DNA of 64,000 bases from Streptomyces ferrugineus. Its GTDB lineage: Bacteria > Actinomycetota > Actinomycetes > Streptomycetales > Streptomycetaceae. The stretch's first letter is position 1. Each line of letters opens with the position of its first letter. The stretch spans positions 8,531,001 to 8,595,000 of the forward strand of contig NZ_CP063373.1 of NCBI RefSeq assembly GCF_015160855.1. The letters are read 5' to 3'. Under the pieces are notes generated by a model. That model saw only the letters and a program-made list of their open reading frames with translations, did no database searches and had not been told where the DNA came from. Positions 25,260-33,963 of this stretch are shown here, piece by piece. The position numbers and the translations under genes were made by a program.

Positions 25260-26309
25260 TCAGCTCCCGGCGTTCTCTGTCACGGCCCCACCGTCACCGG
25301 CGGCGGCACCCCTGGCTGCGTCCGCACCCGTGCCCGCGACGCTCTCGGCCACCGGCTCCCCCGTCTGCGCGAGGAGGTCGCGAAACTCCCGGGCGACCAG
25401 ATCGGGGTACTCCATCATCGCCACGTGCCCGGCCTCCGGAAGGCTCACCAGGCGGGAGTCACGGAAGGTACGGGCGGCCCTCTGGCTCATGCGGTGGCCG
25501 ACGAGCTGGTCGCGGCCGCCGTAGATGAGCAGCGTCGGCGCCAGCACCCGCTCAGCCTGGCGCCACAGCGCGTGCTGGCCGCCGAGGGTGTAGGCATTGA
25601 CCAGCCCGCGCGCGGAACGCGTCATCGCGTCCCAGAAGTACGGAAGCTGCAGCCGCCGTTCCATCTCCTCGACGGCGTTGCGGAATCCTTCCGGCGTGGC
25701 CCGCCCGGGGTCGCCGTAGCAGAGGTTCATCACGCCGCGGACCCGCTGCTCGGCCGTCCACCCCTGGGTGAACCGGGTGAAGAGCGCCGTCACTCCGGGC
25801 ACCGCGAGCAGTGCCGTGGGCACGGCGGTGCGCTGGACGCGGATCTCGGGCAGGGCGGGCGACACAAGGGTGAGCGTACGCACGAGGTCCGGGCGTACGG
25901 CGGCCACGCGCGTGGTGACCGCGCCGCCGAGCGAGTTGCCCAGGAGGTGGACGGGGCCGCGGTCGGAGGCGTCGAGATAGCGGATCACCGCGCGTGCGTG
26001 CGCGGTGATCGAGTAGTCGCCGTCGTCCGGTGGCGGCGAGTCACCGAAGCCCGGTAGATCGACGGCCTCGCTGTCGACGTCGCCCTCGAGCTGCGCCATC
26101 AGCGCCGACCAGTTCTGCGAGGAACCGCCGAGTCCATGGACATGGAGCGCGGGCGACAGCCCCTCGCGCGCGGGCGGTCTCGACCGCACCGACAGCGTGA
26201 TCCCGGGCAGTCCGACCGATCGCAGCCGCTCGCCCTCCGCGACCCTGACGGTCGCCACTTTCGGGAGCGCACTGGCGGCCGGCGCGGACGGGAGCTCGGT
26301 CGAAGACAT
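25260..26309 (-). CDS. Alpha/beta hydrolase
   Basis: 349 residues. The HGLGGSSQNW oxyanion segment, the nucleophile elbow GNSLGG, the GGRDQLVGHR acid-loop region and EAGHVAMMEYP with the catalytic His define a complete alpha/beta-hydrolase fold of the lipase/esterase/haloperoxidase-like kind. No signal peptide is visible, so it is probably cytoplasmic. Substrate unknown. The C-terminus has an Ala/Gly-rich tail of about 30 residues. It is 8 bp upstream of the DUF3152 gene and divergent from the small acidic protein gene at 26586. Confidence 0.85.
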   Translation of the reverse strand: MSSTELPSAPAASALPKVATVRVAEGERLRSVGLPGITLSVRSRPPAREGLSPALHVHGLGGSSQNWSALMAQLEGDVDSEAVDLPGFGDSPPPDDGDYSITAHARAVIRYLDASDRGPVHLLGNSLGGAVTTRVAAVRPDLVRTLTLVSPALPEIRVQRTAVPTALLAVPGVTALFTRFTQGWTAEQRVRGVMNLCYGDPGRATPEGFRNAVEEMERRLQLPYFWDAMTRSARGLVNAYTLGGQHALWRQAERVLAPTLLIYGGRDQLVGHRMSQRAARTFRDSRLVSLPEAGHVAMMEYPDLVAREFRDLLAQTGEPVAESVAGTGADAARGAAAGDGGAVTENAGS

Positions 26310-26585
26310 GCAGCAATGTTACGAGACGATCACGCAGTGGTTCATGTGTTCGCCGTCACAAGTCGACACGTACATGGCAGTCGCCGGCCCGGGAACCCGG
26401 AGCCGGGGCCGCACCCCCGCGCCGCCTCGGCGACCTGCTCCCGAATTGCCCCTGCATCCGCCCGCGGATCGCATAGCGTCCGAAACCGGTGTCTCCTAGG
26501 CTCGTACGCAGGGCACCCGGATGTGGACCCCTGCTTCACCCGGGGACGTCATGCCCCTGGGGACACCCTAGGAAGGGAGCCCGCC

Positions 26586-26810
26586 ATGACCGTCGATCCG
26601 ACCGACCCCGAGACGTTCGTGGACGACGACACCGACGAGTCCCAGGAGTACGACGTCGAGGCCCCGCGGGCCGACGCGGCCGAGCAGCACGCCGACGTCA
26701 GGCCCGACCGCGACGACCAGCTCACCGACGCGGACAAGGACCGGGCGAACGAGGCCGATCTGATCGAACAGACACGCGTCGTCTCTACTGACGAGGACGA
26801 CTATCGCTGA
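26586..26810 (+). CDS. Small acidic hypothetical protein
   Basis: 74 residues, strongly acidic (Asp/Glu-rich), with no membrane segment and no motif I recognise. A strong Shine-Dalgarno (GGAAGGGAG) precedes ATG 26586. A TAGGCT hexamer at 26497-26502 is a possible -10 in the 276-bp divergent region it shares with the hydrolase gene. Codon usage is typical, so it looks expressed. Function unknown. Confidence 0.75.
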   Translation: MTVDPTDPETFVDDDTDESQEYDVEAPRADAAEQHADVRPDRDDQLTDADKDRANEADLIEQTRVVSTDEDDYR

Positions 26811-27019
26811 CGCACGACGCCGACGGACGACCAAAAGAGTGCCGCTGAGCAGGAAAGAGGCGGCCCACTGCCCGTTCCGCACCGATTTGAAACCATCAGC
26901 GCGACTTTCGTCACCGTCCGGTCCGTGAAATTCTGCGCTCGCACCGCGCACACCAGGGTTACCGAAAAGTACGATGGCCGCGCGGCGCACACCGCATGTG
27001 GACGACTTTGGGAGGCGGC

Positions 27020-27661
27020 GTGACAGCCATCGAGCAGACAGAGGCGGCACGCCCGCGGGGCACTCGCCTGCCGCGCCGTGCCCGACGGAACCAGCTCCTG
27101 GGCGCCGCCCAGGAGGTATTCGTCGCGCAGGGCTACCACGCTGCCGCGATGGACGACATCGCCGAGCGCGCCGGCGTCAGCAAGCCGGTGCTCTACCAGC
27201 ACTTCCCCGGCAAGCTCGACCTCTACCTCGCGCTGCTCGACCAGCACTGCGAGTCGCTGATCCAGGCGGTACGGAACGCGCTTGCGTCGACGACCGACAA
27301 CAAGCAGCGCGTACGGGCGACGATGGACGCGTATTTCGCGTACGTCGAGGACGACGGCGGCGCCTTCCGCCTGGTCTTCGAGTCGGACCTGACGAACGAG
27401 CCGGCCGTGCGCGAGCGCGTGGACAAGGTCACGAACGAGTGCGCCGAGGCGATCTGCGACGTCATCGCCGAGGACACCGGCCTCTCGCGCGCGGAGTCGA
27501 TGCTGCTGGCCTCCGGGCTCGGCGGCCTCGCCCAGGTGGTGGCCCGCTCCTGGCTGCACAGCGACCGCAGCGTGCCGCGCGACCAGGCGGTACAGCTGCT
27601 GACGTCCCTGGCCTGGCGAGGCATCGCGGGCTTCCCGCTGCACGGCAGCGACCACCACTGA
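27020..27661 (+). CDS. TetR family transcriptional regulator
   Basis: 213 residues. The N-terminal TetR helix-turn-helix (about residues 22-68) reads ILGAAQEVF-like AAQEVFVAQGYHAAAMDDIAERAGVSKPVLYQHFPGK in pieces, followed by a helical ligand-binding domain. GTG 27020 is preferred because GGGAGG lies 5-9 nt upstream; an ATG eight codons earlier (26996) is possible. It is followed by the DUF3107 gene, the same order as in mycobacteria. Ligand and targets unknown; no obvious palindromic operator was identified in the 208-bp upstream gap. Confidence 0.9.
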   Translation: MTAIEQTEAARPRGTRLPRRARRNQLLGAAQEVFVAQGYHAAAMDDIAERAGVSKPVLYQHFPGKLDLYLALLDQHCESLIQAVRNALASTTDNKQRVRATMDAYFAYVEDDGGAFRLVFESDLTNEPAVRERVDKVTNECAEAICDVIAEDTGLSRAESMLLASGLGGLAQVVARSWLHSDRSVPRDQAVQLLTSLAWRGIAGFPLHGSDHH

Positions 27662-27808
27662 CCCGGGCGCCGGGGGACGTTTGTTCCCGCCCTCTGTTCG
27701 CTGTTGGCGTTCTTGGGCGGAGCGTGTACGTCCCCTCACCGGGCTAATGTGTGCTGGGTACGGCGCGGAAAGTTCGCGCACTTCACTGACCGTCGGAGGG
27801 ACATAGCC

Positions 27809-28036
27809 GTGGAGGTCAAGATCGGCGTGCAGCACGCGCCCCGCGAGATCGTTCTGGAGAGCGGTCAGAGTGCCGAGGAGGTCGAGCAGGCGGTGTCCGA
27901 GGCGCTCGCCGGGAAGACGCAGCTGCTGAGCCTGGTGGACGAGCACGGCCGCAAGATCCTGGTCCCGGCCGACCGCCTCGCGTACGTGGAGCTCGGCGAG
28001 CCGGCTCCGCGCAAGGTGGGCTTCGGCGCGCTGTAG
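27809..28036 (+). CDS. DUF3107 family protein
   Basis: 75-residue conserved actinobacterial protein (VEVKIGVQHAPREIVLES start, ending KVGFGAL). The GTG at 27809 is preceded by GGAGGG at 8-13 nt. The size and sequence match DUF3107; function not known. It is followed by an exceptionally long palindromic terminator, so its transcript probably ends there. Confidence 0.9.
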   Translation: MEVKIGVQHAPREIVLESGQSAEEVEQAVSEALAGKTQLLSLVDEHGRKILVPADRLAYVELGEPAPRKVGFGAL

Positions 28037-28066
28037 GAGGCCGTCGGCGGATCCCGCCGAATCCGG

Positions 28067-28116
28067 ACGCGAGGGGAGGGCCCGGCGATTCGAATCGCCG
28101 GGCCCTCCCCTCGCGT
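28067..28116. terminator. Perfect 50-bp palindrome, terminator of the DUF3107 transcript
   Basis: All 25 base pairs of the inverted repeat match, with the centre at 28091/28092 (TTCGAA core). It is GC-rich and followed by a pyrimidine run. It lies 30 bp after the DUF3107 stop. Confidence 0.85.
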
Positions 28117-28260
28117 TTCCCTCTTCCCCCCGCACCTCATGCGCCTCCGGCCACGAACGGCACACAGGCCGCTCACAGACGAGGATTGCATTCCGCAGGT
28201 CAGGGGTATGACGGGCTACGACCGATTCGAGCAGGCCGGCCATGTGGGAGGGACCCCAAC

Positions 28261-28530
28261 ATGCTCTTGGAAGCGCTCAGCTCCGCGATCCTCGGCCTGG
28301 CCCTCGCATGGGCTGCGGCACACCGCCTGCCGCACCGTCTGCCCGCCCGCTCCCTGGTCCTGCCGACGGGTGTCGCCGGCGCCCTCTTCGGCGCGTTCAT
28401 CACGCACACGGCGCTCGACTTCGGCAACCTCTTCGTGATCCTCATCGGCTCAGCGGTCGTCTCGGCCGCCTCCGTCTCCCTGCTGGTACGCCCCTCGGGA
28501 AGACTCCGCCGCCACTCGGCGACCGCGTAG
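28261..28530 (+). CDS. Small integral membrane protein
   Basis: 89 residues with two to three hydrophobic helices (about 5-20, 33-50, 57-78) and a basic C-terminal tail. ATG 28261 has GGGAGGG at about 10-16 nt upstream. No family I can name with certainty. It stands alone between the palindromic terminator and a dispersed repeat. Confidence 0.7.
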   Translation: MLLEALSSAILGLALAWAAAHRLPHRLPARSLVLPTGVAGALFGAFITHTALDFGNLFVILIGSAVVSAASVSLLVRPSGRLRRHSATA

Positions 28531-28596
28531 ATCCCAAGAACCGGCCGCCGAAGCGGTAACGCCCCCAAACGCCGACCGCGCCTCTCGGCCCACCCG

Positions 28597-28724
28597 GCGT
28601 TTGAGGACAAGGCCCGTTCAGGGCCGACGCGGGAGTCTGGGGGTGGCAGCCCCCAGAGGCACCCGGGGTCGAAGGGGCGGCGCCCCTGGGGATGGGACGG
28701 GAAGGGGCGGCGGGGGCGAGAAAG
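28597..28724. repeat. Streptomyces dispersed intergenic repeat
   Basis: The words GGCGTTTGAGGAC, CAAGGCCCGTTCAGGGCC, then a CTGGGGG..CCCCCAG hairpin and GGGGCGGCGCCCC followed by GGGACGGGAAGGGGCGG match the composition of a repeat I recall from many Streptomyces intergenic regions. It lies between convergent genes and its hairpins can act as terminators. Confidence 0.7.
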
Positions 28725-29480
28725 CTACGCCGCCAGCCCCAGCGCGGCCATCCGCTTGGTGTGCGCCTCAGTGATCCGCGAGAACATCCTGCCGACCTCC
28801 GCGAGATCGAATCCGTCCGCGACCCCGCCCACCAGCATCGTGGACAACGCATCCCGGTCGGCGACCACCCGCTGCGACTGCGACAACGCCTCCCCCATCA
28901 GCCGCCGAGCCCACAGAGCCAGCCGCCCGCCGACCCGCGGATCGGCGTCGATGGCAGCCCGCACCTTCTCCACGGCGAACGAAGCGTGTCCCGTGTCGTC
29001 GAGCACGGCCAGCACCAGCCCCCGCGAGTCCGAGTCCAGCCGAGCCGCGACCTCCCGATAGAAGTCACTGGCGATCGAGTCACCGACGTACGCCTTCACG
29101 AGCCCTTCCAGCCAGTCCGAAGGCGCCGTCTGCTTGTGGAACCCGTCCAGCGCGGCGACGAACGGCTCCATCGCCTCCGTCGGCTCGGCCCCGATCTCCG
29201 TCAGCCGGTCCCGAAGCTTCTCGTAGTGGTGGAACTCGGCCGACGCCATCTTCGCCAGCTCCGCCTTGTCCGCCAGCGTCGGCGCCAGCTTCGCGTCCTC
29301 CGCCAGCCGCTCGAACGCCGCCAGCTCCCCATAGGCCAGCGCGCCGAGCAGATCCACGACGGCGGCCCGGTACTGCGGATCGGCGGATGCCCGCTCCCAG
29401 TCCTGGGCGGCGACCCCGGTGTGTTCCACGGCGGGCTCGGCGGTGTCGGAGGCGTCAGAGGTGTTGTCAGGCGTCGTCAT
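28725..29480 (-). CDS. Ferritin-like fold protein
   Basis: 251 residues, mostly helical, with acidic/His residues spaced as in the ferritin-like superfamily: FERLAED, EFHHYEKLRDR and a later DDTGHASFAVEKV. This is consistent with a four-helix bundle that may bind a di-metal site. The equivalent gene also lies beside a DEAD-box helicase in mycobacteria. ATG 29480 (MTTPDNTSD) is preferred; the frame is open upstream without homologous-looking sequence. Biochemical role unknown. Confidence 0.8.
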   Translation of the reverse strand: MTTPDNTSDASDTAEPAVEHTGVAAQDWERASADPQYRAAVVDLLGALAYGELAAFERLAEDAKLAPTLADKAELAKMASAEFHHYEKLRDRLTEIGAEPTEAMEPFVAALDGFHKQTAPSDWLEGLVKAYVGDSIASDFYREVAARLDSDSRGLVLAVLDDTGHASFAVEKVRAAIDADPRVGGRLALWARRLMGEALSQSQRVVADRDALSTMLVGGVADGFDLAEVGRMFSRITEAHTKRMAALGLAA

Positions 29481-29869
29481 GAAGCGCACAATAGTCCGCT
29501 CACCGCGCCACGGAAGTCCCTGGTCAATCAGTGTGACGCCGACTACGTGACCAATTCGGCCATCGCATGTGCGCGTTTCCGGGGTATGGTGGTAATGCGC
29601 CCGCTGAGTACTCAGACGTATCTCGACGGGCCGCACGTTATGAGGATGCCCGGTCGGTGGCCCGATCGGCTCCGACCCGACAGCCCTCCCCGGCCGTACG
29701 GCACTGTGCGTACGACGACCGGAGGGACACCCTCAGCGGTACGAGCGCTAGAGCGTCGGCAGTGGTCCCGTGCCCTACGGCCAGCCCGTAAGGCAGCCGA
29801 CGTCCCCGGCACGGTCCGTCAACGACCCCCGCGCTCGCCTCGCACCGCGCACACAGAAGAGGCAGCACC
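29481..29869. other. 389-bp divergent promoter region of the DEAD helicase
   Basis: No gene seen. It contains half sites TGGTCA (29521-29526) and TGACCA (29548-29553), and a perfect 12-bp palindrome CTGAGTACTCAG at 29604-29615. Any of these could be a regulator site. The helicase Shine-Dalgarno AGAAGAGG is at 29855-29862. Confidence 0.5.
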
Positions 29870-32434
29870 CTGACTACGACGTTCCGCTCACTCGGGATCC
29901 TCCCCGAGACCGCCGAGGCCCTGGAAGCCGTCGGCATCATCACTCCCTTCCCCATCCAGGAGATGACCCTCCCCGTCGCCCTCTCCGGCACGGACGTCAT
30001 CGGCCAGGCCAAGACCGGCACCGGCAAGACGCTGGGCTTCGGCCTCCCGCTTCTGGAGCGCGTCACCGTCCCCGCCGACGTGGAGGCCGGCCGCGCCCAG
30101 CCCGAATCCCTCACCGACGCCCCGCAGGCGCTCGTCGTCGTTCCCACGCGCGAGCTGTGCCAGCAGGTCACCAACGACCTGCTGACCGCGGGCAAGGTGC
30201 GCAACGTCCGGGTCACGGCGATCTACGGCGGCCGCGCCTACGAGCCCCAGGTCGAGGCCCTCAAGAAGGGCGTCGACGTCGTCGTCGGCACCCCGGGCCG
30301 GCTCCTCGACCTCGCGGGCCAGAAGAAGCTCAACCTCAAGCACGTGAAGTGCCTGGTCCTCGACGAGGCCGACGAGATGCTCGACCTGGGCTTCCTGCCC
30401 GACGTCGAGAAGATCATCGACATGCTGCCGGTCAGGCGCCAGACGATGCTGTTCTCGGCGACCATGCCCGGCGCGGTCATCGGCCTCGCGCGCCGCTACA
30501 TGTCGCAGCCCACCCACATCCGCGCCACCGCGCCGGACGACGAGGGCGCGACCGTCGCGAACATCGCGCAGCACATCTACCGCGCGCACAACATGGACAA
30601 GCCGGAGATGGTCGCGCGCATACTGCAGGCCGACGGCCGGGGACTGGCCATGGTCTTCTGCCGGACGAAGCGCACGGCGGCCGACCTCGCCGACCAGCTC
30701 CAGCAGCGCGGCTTCGCCTCCGGCGCGGTCCACGGCGACCTGGGTCAGGGCGCCCGCGAGCAGGCGCTGCGCGCGTTCCGCAACGGCAAGGTGGACGTCC
30801 TCGTCTGCACCGACGTCGCCGCGCGCGGCATCGACGTCGAGGGTGTGACCCATGTCATCAACTACCAGTCGCCGGAAGACGAGAAGACGTACCTGCACCG
30901 CATCGGCCGTACGGGCCGCGCGGGCAACAAGGGCATCGCGATCACGCTCGTCGACTGGGACGACATCCCGCGCTGGCAGCTGATCAACAAGGCGCTGGAG
31001 CTGAACTTCAACGACCCGCCGGAGACGTACTCCACGTCCCCGCACCTCTTCGAGGAACTGAAGATCCCCGCGGGCACCAAGGGCGTCCTGCCCCGCTCGG
31101 AGCGCAAGCGCGCCGGGCTGGCGGCGGAGGAGCTGGAGGACCTCGGCGAGACCGGCGGACGCGGTGCGCGCGGTCGCGGTGGCCGGGGCGGCCGGGACGA
31201 GTCCCGCTCGTCCTCGTCGGACCGCGAGCGCCCGGCGCGTACGCCGCGTCGCCGGCGCCGTACGCGCAGCGGTGCCCCGTTGGACGCGACGCCGGCGCCC
31301 GCCGCCGGTTCCGTGACGCCGGAGGAGTCCGCGGAGGTCACCGCGGCGGAGTCGGTCACGGCCCCGCGCACTCCGCGCCGCCGGCGCCGTACCCGCGGCG
31401 GGGCCTCGACGGAGCCGACCCCGACGGTCGTTTCCACGGAGGCCGCGGAGGCCGCCGTGACGACGGCGGAGGGCCCGTCCCTGGAAACGGCCGAGGAGAC
31501 CCCGGCCAAGCCGCGCCGCCGCCGCACCCGCAAGTCGGCGGAGCCGAAGGCGACTTCGCAGGAGGCCGCCCAGGTCGCGGAAGCGGTGCAGGCGCCCGAG
31601 ACGGCCACGGCCCCGCAGGTCGCCGAGCCCGAGGAGGCCCCCGCCGCCGAGCCGCGCCGCCGCACCCGCAAGGCCACGGCCGCGGCGGAGACCGCGGTGG
31701 ACACGGCCGAAGCCGCGGAGGCGAAGCCGACGGCGCGCCGTACGCGCAAGGCCACGGCCACCGCCGAGGCCGCCGTCGACACGGCCGAGGCCACCGAGGC
31801 CAAGCCCAAGGCGCGCCGCACCCGCAAGACCGCCGCGACGGTGGTCGAGCCGGAGGCCGCCGACATCCCGGCGCAGCCGGCACCGGAGCCGGAGACCGCC
31901 GAGGCGAAGCCGAAGGCACGCCGTACGCGCAAGACGACGGCCGCAGCCGAGGCCGCCGTCGACACGGCCGAAGGCACCGAGGCCAAGCCCAAGCCGCGCC
32001 GCACCCGCAAGACCGCGGCCGCCGTCGAAGCCACCGCCGACACGGCCGAGGCCACCGAGACCAAGCCGCGCCGGACCCGCAAGGCAGCCGCCGCAGCGGA
32101 ACCGGAGGCCGTCGAGGCCAAGCCGCGCCGGGCCCGTAAGGCAGCGGCCGCAGCGGAGACCGCCGTCGACACGGCCGAGGCCGCCGACGCCAAGCCCAAG
32201 GCACGCCGCACCCGCAAGACCGCGGCATCCACCAAGGCCGCCGAGGTCACCGAGGTCGCGGACATCCCGGCCCAGGCCACGCAGGAGCCGACGGCCGCGG
32301 AGGCCCCCGCCCCGCGCCGCCGCACCCGCAAGGCCACGGCCACCGCGGAGGGCGCCGACGCCACGGCCGAGGCGAAGCCCAAGGCTCGCCGTACCCGCAA
32401 GGCCACGGCTGCCGCGGAGCCCACGGAGGGCTGA
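29870..32434 (+). CDS. DEAD-box RNA helicase with Arg/Lys/Ala repeat tail (RhlE-like), CTG start
   Basis: About 854 residues. The helicase core (1-about 400) has Q-motif FRSLGILPETAEAL..FPIQEM, motif I AKTGTGKT (47-54), VLDEADEML, SAT, ARGIDVEGV and HRIGRTGR. The C-terminal 440 residues are low complexity with 13 RRTRK-type boxes, probably binding RNA. The Q-motif lies upstream of the first in-frame ATG (29963), and no ATG, GTG or TTG exists between the in-frame stop at 29789 and that motif. The CTG at 29870, with AGAAGAGG 7 nt upstream, is therefore the likely start. Role inferred: mRNA or rRNA remodelling. A strong terminator follows. Confidence 0.9.
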   Translation: MTTTFRSLGILPETAEALEAVGIITPFPIQEMTLPVALSGTDVIGQAKTGTGKTLGFGLPLLERVTVPADVEAGRAQPESLTDAPQALVVVPTRELCQQVTNDLLTAGKVRNVRVTAIYGGRAYEPQVEALKKGVDVVVGTPGRLLDLAGQKKLNLKHVKCLVLDEADEMLDLGFLPDVEKIIDMLPVRRQTMLFSATMPGAVIGLARRYMSQPTHIRATAPDDEGATVANIAQHIYRAHNMDKPEMVARILQADGRGLAMVFCRTKRTAADLADQLQQRGFASGAVHGDLGQGAREQALRAFRNGKVDVLVCTDVAARGIDVEGVTHVINYQSPEDEKTYLHRIGRTGRAGNKGIAITLVDWDDIPRWQLINKALELNFNDPPETYSTSPHLFEELKIPAGTKGVLPRSERKRAGLAAEELEDLGETGGRGARGRGGRGGRDESRSSSSDRERPARTPRRRRRTRSGAPLDATPAPAAGSVTPEESAEVTAAESVTAPRTPRRRRRTRGGASTEPTPTVVSTEAAEAAVTTAEGPSLETAEETPAKPRRRRTRKSAEPKATSQEAAQVAEAVQAPETATAPQVAEPEEAPAAEPRRRTRKATAAAETAVDTAEAAEAKPTARRTRKATATAEAAVDTAEATEAKPKARRTRKTAATVVEPEAADIPAQPAPEPETAEAKPKARRTRKTTAAAEAAVDTAEGTEAKPKPRRTRKTAAAVEATADTAEATETKPRRTRKAAAAAEPEAVEAKPRRARKAAAAAETAVDTAEAADAKPKARRTRKTAASTKAAEVTEVADIPAQATQEPTAAEAPAPRRRTRKATATAEGADATAEAKPKARRTRKATAAAEPTEG
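31200..32425 (+). repeat. Coding repeats for RRTRK boxes in the helicase tail
   Basis: Thirteen copies of (R)RRTRK-like boxes separated by AEAKPKA or ATAAAE spacers and VDTAEAxEAKP linkers, spaced about 30-45 codons in the first part and 25-35 later. Related DNA segments are near-identical over tens of bases, e.g. around 31720-31820 and 31910-32010. Confidence 0.85.
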
Positions 32435-32443
32435 TCTCCCGTA

Positions 32444-32482
32444 CGACGGCCCGGTCCCGCTTCTGGCGGGACCGGGCCGTCG
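32444..32482. terminator. 17-bp-stem terminator after the DEAD helicase
   Basis: CGACGGCCCGGTCCCGC (32444-32460) pairs perfectly with GCGGGACCGGGCCGTCG (32466-32482) around a TTCTG loop, 10 bp after the helicase stop. Confidence 0.9.
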
Positions 32483-33046
32483 GCATTCCCGGGCCGGTGC
32501 AGCCGCGCCATTCAGCCCGCCCCGCATCTCCTGGCCCACCCCCCGGCCCGCATCTCCCGATCTGCGCCTCCCGGCCCGTGCCCCCGGCCGGCATCTCCCG
32601 ACCGCATCTCCCAACCCTCACCTCCCGCCCCACACCCCCGGCCCGCGCCCCCCGGCCCTCACCTCTCGGCCCACACCTCCGACCGCATCTCCCAACCCGC
32701 GCCCCCCGACCCGCATCTCCCGACCACACCCCCAGCCCCCACCTCCCGACCCGTGCCGCCCCGACCCGCGCCCCCGACCCCCACCTCCCGACCGCATCTC
32801 CCAACCCGCGCCCCCCGACCCGCATCTCCCGACCACACCCCCAGCCCCCACCTCCCGACCCGTGCCGCCCCGGCCCTCACCTCCCGACCGCATCCCCCGA
32901 CCCGCGCCCCCGCTCCCCACCTCCCGACCGCATCTCCCAACCCGCGCCCCCGGCCCCCACCTCCCACCCCCCCACCTCCCGGCCCAGAAGGGCCAGCCGG
33001 CGGCGCAGGGGCGAAACAGCAGGGCGGTACCGGCTACCCTCCCCCC
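32483..33046. repeat. C-rich intergenic minisatellite (about 32514-32990)
   Basis: No gene. The strand is almost devoid of G runs and built from variants of CCGCATCTCCCGAC, CCCACCTCCCGAC and CCCGCGCCCC. An 83-bp segment at 32681-32763 recurs identically at 32790-32872 (period 109), and further partial copies continue to about 32970. Open frames crossing it (Pro/Arg/His-rich) are repeat artefacts. It ends about 55 bp before the next start codon. Confidence 0.9.
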
Positions 33047-33949
33047 GTGACCACCCAACCCGACTTCACCCCACCCCCGAACGCCCACGTCTACCCCCTC
33101 CACACGCCCCGTGGCACCTTCGCCGTCGTCGCTCACCCGGCCGCCCCCGGCGTCGACCCCCGAGGCACCGCTCTGCTGCTCCCCGGATTCACGGGCAGCA
33201 AGGAGGACTTCACGCTCATGCACGAGCCGCTGGCGGAGCGCGGCTACCGCACCGTCGCCATCGACGGCCGCGGCCAGCACGAGTCGGACGGACCGGAGGA
33301 CGACGAGTCCGCGTATGAGCGGGGCGAGTTGGCCAGGGACGTGCTCGCCCAGGCGGCGGCCCTCGGTGCCCGCAACACCCCCGTCCACCTCCTCGGCCAC
33401 TCCCTCGGCGGCCAGATCGCCCGCGCTGCCGCACTCCTCGACCACACGCCGTTCCGGTCACTCACCCTCATGGCGTCGGGGCCCGCCCAGATCTCCGACT
33501 CCCAGCAGCAGCGCGTGAAGCTCCTCAGGGACGCGCTGGCGGTGATGACCATGGCCGAGACCTGGGAGGCGATCCTCGCGATGGGACCGCCCGAGGAGGT
33601 CGGTGGCCCGGCGCGCGGCATCGGCGGCCCGGACCTGCTGCGCCGTCGCTGGCTCGGCACTAAGCCCGCCCAACTCCTCGCCACAGGACGTCAGTTGACC
33701 ACGGAGCCGGACCGAGTCGACGAACTCGCCGCCCTTCCGCTGCCGTTCCATGTGCTGTCGGGCGCCAGCGACGACACCTGGCCGGTCCCGATGCTCGACG
33801 ACATGGCGGCACGGCTGAAGGCCCGCCGGACGGTCATCCCTGACGCCGAGCACTCCCCCAACGCCGACCAGCCCCTGCGCACCGCGCAGGCCGTCGCCGA
33901 CTTCTGGGAGAGCATCGACAGCCCGCCCGCGACGGAGACGGACGCCTGA
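33047..33949 (+). CDS. Alpha/beta hydrolase
   Basis: 300 residues with LLLPGFTGSKEDF (oxyanion loop), DGRGQHES, GHSLGG nucleophile elbow, SGASDDTW acid-loop region and DAEHSPNADQP with the catalytic His, giving a complete cytosolic alpha/beta hydrolase. Substrate unknown. GTG 33047 has no Shine-Dalgarno; a TACCCT hexamer (33035-33040) ends 7 nt upstream, suggesting a leaderless mRNA. The frame is open far upstream only through the minisatellite. It converges on the NYN gene with a 14-bp gap. Confidence 0.85.
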   Translation: MTTQPDFTPPPNAHVYPLHTPRGTFAVVAHPAAPGVDPRGTALLLPGFTGSKEDFTLMHEPLAERGYRTVAIDGRGQHESDGPEDDESAYERGELARDVLAQAAALGARNTPVHLLGHSLGGQIARAAALLDHTPFRSLTLMASGPAQISDSQQQRVKLLRDALAVMTMAETWEAILAMGPPEEVGGPARGIGGPDLLRRRWLGTKPAQLLATGRQLTTEPDRVDELAALPLPFHVLSGASDDTWPVPMLDDMAARLKARRTVIPDAEHSPNADQPLRTAQAVADFWESIDSPPATETDA

Positions 33950-33963
33950 GCGGGGCCGTACCG

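Noticed and set aside
32483..33046. Pro/Arg/His-rich or Gly/Arg/Val-rich open frames through the C-rich repeat
   Set aside because: They arise from the repeat composition, have no ribosome-binding site and no homology-like content.
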